Source: Blastobasis lacticolella (Eukaryota > Arthropoda > Insecta > Lepidoptera > Blastobasidae). Taken from it: a stretch of 64,000 nucleotides of DNA. The notes under the pieces are model-generated. The model was not told the DNA's origin, did no database searches, and saw only the letters and a list, made by a program, of their open reading frames with translations. Position 1 is the stretch's first letter. The number at the start of each line of letters is the position of its first letter. This document shows positions 61,901 to 64,000 of the stretch, piece after piece. The translations under genes and the position numbers were made by a program. The stretch spans positions 7,704,001 through 7,768,000 of the forward strand of contig LR990060.1 of the NCBI GenBank assembly GCA_905147135.1, read 5' to 3'.

Positions 61901-62763
61901 TACGGTTTGGCCCGTTGGCGTTGTGCATCTGAGGAGGGGAAGCGGAGTTTCAAGTAAAATAGACAAATTAATAGATAAAAGACAGCTGATTCCTATCGCC
62001 TATCTAGACGAGATAAAGCTATGTGTCCTCGCTAAGCTCGTTCTTTGTATATATACTCCCATTCAAAAGGTGTCTTGACAACAGACAACATCTGTCTCAT
62101 TTACGCCACCATTTATTACATGGTAATTTAATTATTTTATTTTATTTTTTCGACAAAACTGCACCAAACTATACCCAGTAAAAGACGAAATTACGAGACA
62201 GATGAAATCAAAAGCACATTTAAAGAGGGGCCAAGAATTGACCCTGCGGCACTTCTAGGGCCAAAATGTTACAATTGTCACTGAGCATAACATAATCTAA
62301 GTTGCTCACTAGTGGTAGGAGTTCGCCTGGAATGATAAATGTCAAATACCAAAATTAAAATATATGATAGTATAGCTACGTCGCACTGTGGGGCACAGCG
62401 AGCGTACACTTTCACTACACATGTTATCGGGTTCGTTACCACGGTTAGTATTGTTTTTACCTCGATATTTCGACGCAGTTGCATGCGTCATGGTCACGTA
62501 CTGCGTCGAAAAATCGAGATAAAAACAATACTAACCGCGGTAACAAGCCCGATAACATGTGTAGTGAAAGTGTAGTGAATAACCACGTCTTAAAACCTAT
62601 AAAGCGAGCGTAGTAATGACGTAGAATGATCCGCTCACCTGACGCAGTGCTCGGGGATGTGCGCGGGCGCGCTCTGGGCGGCGCACAGCTCCAGGTAGGC
62701 GCTGCTGAGCGCGCAGCCCGCCGCGCCGCGGACGCACTCGCGGTGGAACGGATCCGCGTCGAT
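31999..62763 (-). CDS. Apolipophorin-type large lipid transfer protein, C-terminal eight exons (partial)
   Basis: Eight minus-strand exons join in perfect phase, each with AG/GT borders: 62639-62763, 61734-61928, 54480-54601, 50251-50399, 46241-46352, 39689-39820, 34537-34703 and the terminal exon 31999-32079 ending in TGA. They encode 360 residues. The first exon is Cys-rich (DPFHRECV, HCVRC) like the C8-type segment that follows a von Willebrand D domain. Next comes a VWFA-like fold (ADVILVVEAARC, NRYAIVGYGG, LLLLFPCSRC, VTLHIIMDGEF), then LAYTNKDYERLSGD, an ETNGTIFAG segment and a Cys-rich tail (CECRDARLHCLPC). This order matches, from family knowledge, the C-terminus of insect apolipophorins (apoLp-II/I or the lipid transfer particle apoLTP), secreted carriers of haemolymph lipid. 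I cannot say which paralogue. Upstream exons lie beyond the window. Introns reach 7 kb and are full of transposons. Exons 4 and 7 are partly amplified in tandem into their introns. Another VWD/VWA secreted protein is the alternative. Confidence 0.5.
32200..32345. mobile_element. MITE, family of 62400
   Basis: CTACACTTTCACTGCACATT on the left and TATGTGTAGTGAAAGTGTAG on the right form the inverted repeat. It lies 120 bases upstream of the terminal apolipophorin exon. Confidence 0.5.
33180..33340. mobile_element. MITE, third copy of the family at 23395
   Basis: TGGCGCTACTGAGGCGCAAG and the complementary end TCTCAGTAGCGCTATCTGG enclose TGCTGCCGC-type interior sequence. It lies between the terminal apolipophorin exon and array A. 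Confidence 0.5.
33609..34616. repeat. Tandem array A: exon end + splice donor + intron start, 8 copies
   Basis: Donor-containing units start at 33644, 33773, 33902, 34031, 34160, 34289, 34413 and 34537. The first five steps are 129 bp and the last two 124 bp, because GCACG is missing once from the GC-rich run. Each unit holds 80 bases of the apolipophorin exon (reading CECRDARLHCLPCQDTQRM), the donor GTGAGT and a CA-rich intron piece. Because 129 is a multiple of three, long artificial open frames of about 270-400 codons appear in five of the six frames. They are products of the repeat and not genes. Confidence 0.5.
34537..34703 (-). CDS. Apolipophorin exon 7 of those in the window (Cys-rich tail), with amplified 3' end
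   Basis: This 167-base exon enters in phase after ..AAC G and reads GTIFAGARLSES and then CECRDARLHCLPCQDTQRM, followed by donor ATG|GTGAGT. Its last 80 bases (34537-34616) plus about 49 intron bases form the unit of the adjacent tandem array. The donor at 34537 is the first one met by the spliceosome in transcription order, and using it keeps the phase of the terminal exon at 32079. Confidence 0.5.
34990..36215 (+). pseudogene. R1/Jockey-like non-LTR retrotransposon fragment (ORF1 and RT pieces)
   Basis: Plus-strand frames read KKKVYSPKTAAVVLPSP and ARKFVKPAELGINQ, typical of the ORF1 gag-like protein, then after breaks a Cys-rich knuckle remnant near 35590 and reverse transcriptase motifs LLDEAGKLFERVFASRLNSH and GVSQGSVLGPLLWN near 36150. 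Frames are interrupted many times. It ends where the minisatellite begins. Confidence 0.5.
36222..36460. repeat. Second copy of the 16/15-bp minisatellite
   Basis: It has the same starting sequence and unit order as the array at 42112 but fewer copies. The sequence after it (37026-37165) also matches that after the other array (42508-42645), so both belong to one larger repeat. Confidence 0.5.
36493..37021. mobile_element. MITE inserted beside the minisatellite
   Basis: The termini TATAGGATGATAATTTTGAC and, on the opposite strand, TATAGGATGTTAATTTTGAC are inverted repeats. The interior is AT-rich and contains a perfect short hairpin (TTTCGACTCGTGCGTATTA and complement, 36706-36740). It separates the two shared blocks 36222-36460 and 37026-37165. 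Confidence 0.5.
37800..38215 (+). pseudogene. Non-LTR retrotransposon 3' end
   Basis: The frame reads RALPGHGNFNKHLFTIGLTD and then CRACLKEEETAANILRTCE, the Cys-rich region after RNase H in R1/Jockey-type ORF2. The end resembles the minus-strand fragment at 20285-20620. An A-rich tail follows near 38205. Confidence 0.5.
38290..38520 (+). mobile_element. tRNA-derived SINE
   Basis: B box GGTTCGATTCC at about 38313, then the same body as the copy at 54860 and an ATTTATTTATTT tail. The A-box half is missing or diverged, so this is not a tRNA gene. Confidence 0.5.
38636..38835. mobile_element. MITE, family of 62400
   Basis: Shares GACACTTTCACTACACATGT at the left and CAATTGCGTCGAAATATCGA at the right, but has a longer interior than the copy at 62400. 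Confidence 0.5.
38890..39130 (-). pseudogene. LINE 3' coding tail
   Basis: Minus frames contain HVIRHVNFLRVIIESKVEVK and EEMMRLADCSTDKS, similar to non-LTR ORF2 C-termini. It is broken by frameshifts. Confidence 0.5.
39299..39643 (+). mobile_element. Short non-autonomous Helitron
   Basis: The 345-bp element starts A|TCTTAATATATATATAAAAT and ends with hairpin AACCCACGCCGGGTT and GCTAG|T. It lies 45 bases from the donor of apolipophorin exon 39689-39820. Confidence 0.5.
40742..41210. repeat. Left LTR
   Basis: This is a 469-bp direct repeat with TG...CA ends, flanked on the left by TACA. The second half is GC-rich and contains a short internal repeat, GAGTCCGTACTATTGACC then GACTCCGTACTATTGACC. 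Confidence 0.5.
42112..42505. repeat. Minisatellite of 16- then 15-bp units (CACACAGGCGGGATGC type)
   Basis: Units of CAGGCGGGATGCCACA (16 bp) change to CAGGCGGGAGCCACA (15 bp) toward the right end. The two unit lengths give periodic open frames in several frames, which I treat as artefacts. The array begins with AGATGTCACACAAGGGTAAA and lies inside the LTR element. Confidence 0.5.
43000..44360. other. Non-coding interior of the LTR element
   Basis: No frame longer than about 65 codons and no gag, protease, RT or integrase motif was seen in any frame. Confidence 0.5.
44370..44545 (+). pseudogene. LINE 3' coding tail
   Basis: The frame reads MTGKVEGKRPRGRSPKRWAD, the C-terminal motif of a common lepidopteran non-LTR family. 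It lies inside the LTR element. Confidence 0.5.
45698..46166. repeat. Right LTR
   Basis: This is the same 469-bp sequence as the left LTR, followed by TACA. The near-identity of the pair implies a recent insertion. Confidence 0.5.
46560..46805. mobile_element. MITE with AATCTCGCGTTGTGAC-type ends
   Basis: The ends ATTCTCGCGTTGTGAGAATC and complement GAATCTCGCGTTGTGACATC are inverted. The interior CATTGAAATGTCTATTGCA and TCTTCGACAGTCGTATATTG recurs, inverted, at 50508-50803. Confidence 0.5.
46920..47602. repeat. TG-rich minisatellite of about 28-30 bp, split by a MITE
   Basis: Degenerate copies of TGTGTCTATGACTGCGCATG occur at 46990-47040 and 47437-47602. They are separated by a MITE at 47040-47436. 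The same motif (CTATGACTGTATATGTGTGT) forms the intron part of array B, so this intron was probably a minisatellite before the exon end was drawn in. Confidence 0.5.
47040..47436. mobile_element. MITE, family with GAGCAGTTTTCC termini
   Basis: Terminal inverted repeats start GAGCAGTTTTCCAATAGGTA on the left, with TACCTACTGGAAAACTCCTT on the right. The inner sequence (GATGGCGCC, TTGATAATCGCTTG) matches the copies at 10014-10421 and 18717-19170. No coding capacity. Confidence 0.5.
47603..50325. repeat. Tandem array B: exon end + splice donor + intron start, about 24 copies of 112 bp
   Basis: The 112-bp unit contains 75 bases of apolipophorin exon (CSRCRQDHMR end), the donor GTGGGT and 37 bases of TG/CA-rich intron. 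Donors recur every 112 bp from 47675 to 50251. I see no difference between units over most of the array; the outermost unit at 47640 differs slightly (GTGTATGACTG). The many 83- and 109-codon open frames here are repeat artefacts. Confidence 0.5.
50251..50399 (-). CDS. Apolipophorin exon 4 of those in the window (VWFA-like core strand), with amplified 3' end
   Basis: This 149-base exon follows acceptor TATCGCAG and reads DNAEIGRGNRSSRADVFAAL and then LLLLFPCSRCRQDHMR, ending at donor CGG|GTGGGT. Its last 75 bases (25 codons) plus 37 intron bases are the 112-bp unit repeated about 24 times downstream in the intron. The phase matches both neighbouring exons (54480-54601 and 46241-46352). Confidence 0.5.
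50508..50803. mobile_element. MITE, family of 46560, inserted into a SINE
   Basis: It splits a SINE into 50425-50507 and 50804-50900. The ends GGCGATTCTCGCGCTGTGAC and complement CCTCTTTTCGCATTGTGACA are inverted. Confidence 0.5.
50905..51055. mobile_element. Small MITE, TAATTGGCAATGGTCG ends
   Basis: Inverted ends TAATTGGCAATGGTCGTACG and complement TAATTGGCAATGGTCGTGCG. The interior is a roughly 70-bp duplication (CGACC..AAACCGCCCG). A one-unit copy lies at 54243-54332. Confidence 0.5.
51670..51905 (+). mobile_element. SINE of the ACTCATGGGTGTCGTACAAG family
   Basis: It runs from CACTCATGGGTGTCGTACAA to GGGCTGTGATGATGATGATG. Other copies are 10750-10985, 22785-23012, 29640-29850 (with its start at 29015-29030), a fragment at 32450-32560 and, on minus, 4975-5185 and 53960-54190. 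This copy is nested in a mariner-like element. Confidence 0.5.
52422..53148 (+). mobile_element. Mariner-like element nested in another, internally deleted
   Basis: Termini TACAAGGTGGGCCAAACGAA and complement TACAAGGTGGGCCAAAAGAA, consistent with TA insertion. A transposase frame starts at 52546 (MERYTPQERRIIVSIFL) and breaks at an in-frame stop near 52627. A C-terminal piece with HWPARSPDLSVPDFF and LSPEVLAEVMKNAIKQAR ends at 53031. The catalytic centre is deleted. Confidence 0.5.
53960..54190 (-). mobile_element. SINE (ACTCATGGGTG family)
   Basis: Minus-strand copy from CAGTTCACTGCAGGACTTAG to CACGAGTGTAAGGGGTTGGT. Confidence 0.5.
54243..54332. mobile_element. Small MITE, one-unit copy of 50905
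   Basis: AATTGGCAATGGTCGCACGA and the complement of its end enclose a single AAACCGCCTG core. Confidence 0.5.
54625..54835 (+). pseudogene. RTE-like LINE 3' tail
   Basis: The plus frame reads GRPKKRWLDVVKSDMCANGL and DRAKWTEKSRK, then the tail AACGCCAAGATGATGATGAT. Related shorter tails occur at 1735-1810, 14744-14825 and, on minus, 10985-11035 and 45400-45430. Confidence 0.5.
54860..55150 (-). mobile_element. tRNA-derived SINE, best copy
   Basis: On the minus strand it has A box TGGTTCAGTTGGTTAACAT and B box GGTTCGATTCC, then AGAAATTGAAATGAT and a body ending GCTAGATGGCGCTGTGTGAA and an ATTTA-rich tail. Other copies are 38290-38520 (plus) and a fragment at 17095-17205 in the Coa7 intron. 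Confidence 0.5.
55155..55260 (-). pseudogene. LINE reverse transcriptase fragment
   Basis: The minus frame reads MGMPQGSILGPV, the conserved RT region ahead of the catalytic YxDD box. The fragment abuts a tRNA-type SINE at 54860-55150. Comparable fragments lie at 60985-61165. Confidence 0.5.
55262..55612. mobile_element. MITE with about 70-bp inverted repeats
   Basis: The left arm ATCAAACGAACTTCGCGAAG.. (55262-55335) is mirrored on the right (55538-55612). The interior (55335-55480) also occurs inverted at 60785-60975. Confidence 0.5.
56634..56960 (-). pseudogene. DIRS-like retroelement RNase H fragment
   Basis: The frame 56634-56909 contains AILVRVNNTTAINYVNCQGS and EYLHAKNLARHIS. An adjacent frame reads TDWGTVYGDDWVNGCW. 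Together they resemble the RNase H region of DIRS-type elements (GWGAV..., RxDNTTAxxYIN). A frameshift separates the pieces. It lies in an apolipophorin intron. The family call is from pattern memory and is moderately sure. Confidence 0.5.
57000..57930. other. Apolipophorin intron sequence, nothing recognised
   Basis: AT-rich. A 96-codon minus frame (57432-57722) is Lys/Asn/Ile-rich without any known motif and is probably chance or transposon debris. Confidence 0.5.
57940..58450. other. GC-rich, CpG-rich stretch of unknown nature
   Basis: Two blocks (about 57950-58120 and 58325-58440) are far richer in G, C and CpG than the AT-rich surroundings, with CGGCGGCGC-type runs. Open frames of 60-100 codons occur on both strands but none shows a recognisable domain. 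A third milder block lies at 58560-58710. It could be a transposon part, a CpG-rich exon I do not recognise, or a regulatory region. Confidence 0.5.
59060..60530. repeat. 90-bp tandem repeat with higher-order duplication
   Basis: Seven units start near 59071, 59161, 59251, 59341, 59431, 59521 and 59611. Each 90-bp unit is two diverged 45-bp halves that share TCTCGACCAAC and end in TCGTGTTGGT or TCGTGATGGT. Units alternate between two types over 59071-59430, suggesting a 180-bp step. A second, shorter array (59910-60150) and its flanks repeat a block of about 480 bp (59690-59930 versus 60170-60410). Open frames of up to 292 codons here come from the period being a multiple of three. Confidence 0.5.
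60775..60980. mobile_element. Inverted partial copy of the 55262 MITE
   Basis: The stretch with TGGCGGCTGGCTGTATCGAT and CGATTTTACTTTAAATAAAC is the reverse complement of 55300-55480. One arm only is present. Confidence 0.5.
60985..61165 (-). pseudogene. LINE reverse transcriptase fragments, two adjacent
   Basis: The minus strand shows SVPQGSVLGPMF-type coding near 60990-61015 and a second GMPQGS match near 61140-61165, with about 110 bases of related sequence between. Probably two truncated copies or a duplicated piece. Confidence 0.5.
62400..62580. mobile_element. Hairpin MITE with about 70-bp arms
   Basis: The arms start ACACTTTCACTACACATGTT and end in the complement AACATGTGTAGTGAAAGTGT. 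Each arm contains TTAGTATTGTTTTTACCTCG-type sequence. Relatives occur at 11040-11270, 32200-32345 and 38636-38835. Confidence 0.5.
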
Positions 62764-62879
62764 CTGGGATTGGAACGGGGGCGGTATTTAGACAAGTGGA
62801 TCCACCACCCTTTTATGTGTGAGTATGGGGAGTGTCTTAGGCGTTGATTACACCACCGGCCACCCTTTATAGTGAAGGA

Positions 62880-64000
62880 CTCTATCTCATTCAGAGAGCA
62901 AGAACATAGTGGATTGTATAACGCTTAGAAGAGGGTCAAATTTTGTATGACGTCGTTTGGAAAGCAGAGCGTCGCGTAACATAGGTATATAAGTAAGTGA
63001 TAAAGGGGTACCAACGACTCAGGTTACTTTGACTGATTGCGGAAAATAAGTGTGCTAAACTTATTTTACTGGCAATAATAAATTATATACAGGATATATA
63101 ACTCAAAGCTATATGTTATTTAATTCTTGTTTTAAACTTCCTTCCTGTTTGACCCATGTATATTTTAGCACACGTGTCACATGTCAGACTATAGATTCCA
63201 CTTTGATTTTCAATGGGTATCTTATCCTTATTGTTAGGACCCCAGCGATTTTATGCTATAAAATGCAGTCTTTTGCTGATCGCTATTGCAAATGTTCCTC
63301 AATTTGTGTGTCATAGGTCCAACATAGGGAATTGTTGCCCATCTTTTCGTAGGTTTGTTAATTTCTAAAGCCGTGGGTGCCTCTATGCGCTGACATTTAC
63401 ATGGACAGTTTTGAAAGAGATATTTTCAATTCGAGATTCCGTGAACACATCAATATTGGTACGAATATGTCGATGATATATTGTGTCTGTGGACTGGAAA
63501 TAACTTTTATGTTGACATACTGTACATTTCTCTGCACTGTGACGTCCTAACATTATTGTATACTGTCGGTACCCACGTCAATTTAAATTATTATTTGTCG
63601 GTACCTACATATAGCTTGTAAATAAAATATAAAATCATTGCCTGAAGATGAGTAATTCGAAACCGGGTGCAATTTAATAAAATTTGTATAATAAAGTGGA
63701 ACTAGTGTTCAAAAAGTGATTTAATTTATAACTATTATTGCATTACTTTCTATTATTGTAGGTATATTTTCATTTAAATTTTAAATTTTAATGTTTTGTA
63801 GACTGTTCGGTATGCTTAACTTAGTAAAGTATGTATTTGTTTATCTAGATTCTATCGGTGGAAACCTGTAATTGGCTGCCAGTATTACTTTATATTGTAA
63901 TCATTGATGTTGGTTTACCTAAGTAAATTAAATAAAAAAAGAACATCATTGTTCTGATTTCACAACAGGGTTGTGTTTCTTTGTCCATGTTAGTTTCTTT
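62880..64000. other. Apolipophorin intron, no feature recognised
   Basis: No exon, repeat pair or known transposon end was identified here. TGAAGATG followed by TCGAAACCGGGTGCAA near 63640 resembles some retroelement 3' ends but is too weak to call. Confidence 0.5.

Overview
This 64-kb window looks like repeat-rich nuclear DNA of an insect, most likely a moth or butterfly. The genes are split by introns, the intergenic and intronic DNA is packed with Lepidoptera-type SINEs, MITEs, Helitrons (5' TC...TATTATAAAG, 3' hairpin plus CTAG), mariner-like elements and LINE fragments, and all recognisable proteins have insect homologues. There are no operons, bacterial signals or CRISPR arrays. Most short open frames are chance or transposon debris; five real genes could be assembled from splice sites with consistent reading phase.

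Layout. (1) 1-7300: transposon debris, including an hAT-like element with target duplications (4261-5980) and a 5S-rRNA-derived piece (about 6615-6700). (2) 7316-15549, minus: six exons of S-methyl-5'-thioadenosine phosphorylase (Mtap), lacking only a convincing start exon; one intron carries a Helitron with a Rep-domain fragment. (3) 16644-17856, minus: a complete two-exon Coa7 gene (Sel1-repeat mitochondrial assembly factor). (4) 19799-23992 and 27096-30821, plus: two tandem heme oxygenase genes, each four exons and 243 codons. The downstream copy is canonical. The upstream copy is fully open but has Tyr where the proximal heme-ligand His should be. (5) 31999-62763, minus: the last eight exons found here of an apolipophorin-type large lipid transfer protein (360 codons of the C-terminus), spread over about 31 kb because its introns are filled with transposons.

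The most unusual feature lies in that last gene. Two different exons each have their 3' end, their splice donor and the first 37-50 bases of the following intron amplified as a tandem array: 8 copies of a 129/124-bp unit at 33609-34616 and about 24 copies of a 112-bp unit at 47603-50325. Each array therefore repeats a coding segment and a functional-looking 5' splice site many times inside the intron.

Other notable structures are a young 5.4-kb LTR element with 469-bp LTRs and a TACA target duplication but no recognisable gag or pol, a 16-bp minisatellite shared between that element and a second site, a mariner-like element nested in another, a 90-bp tandem repeat with higher-order structure, and several hairpin MITE families.

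The genes do not form a pathway. Mtap acts in methionine salvage, Coa7 in respiratory-chain assembly, heme oxygenase in heme breakdown, and the apolipophorin in haemolymph lipid transport. The start of the apolipophorin gene lies beyond position 64000.
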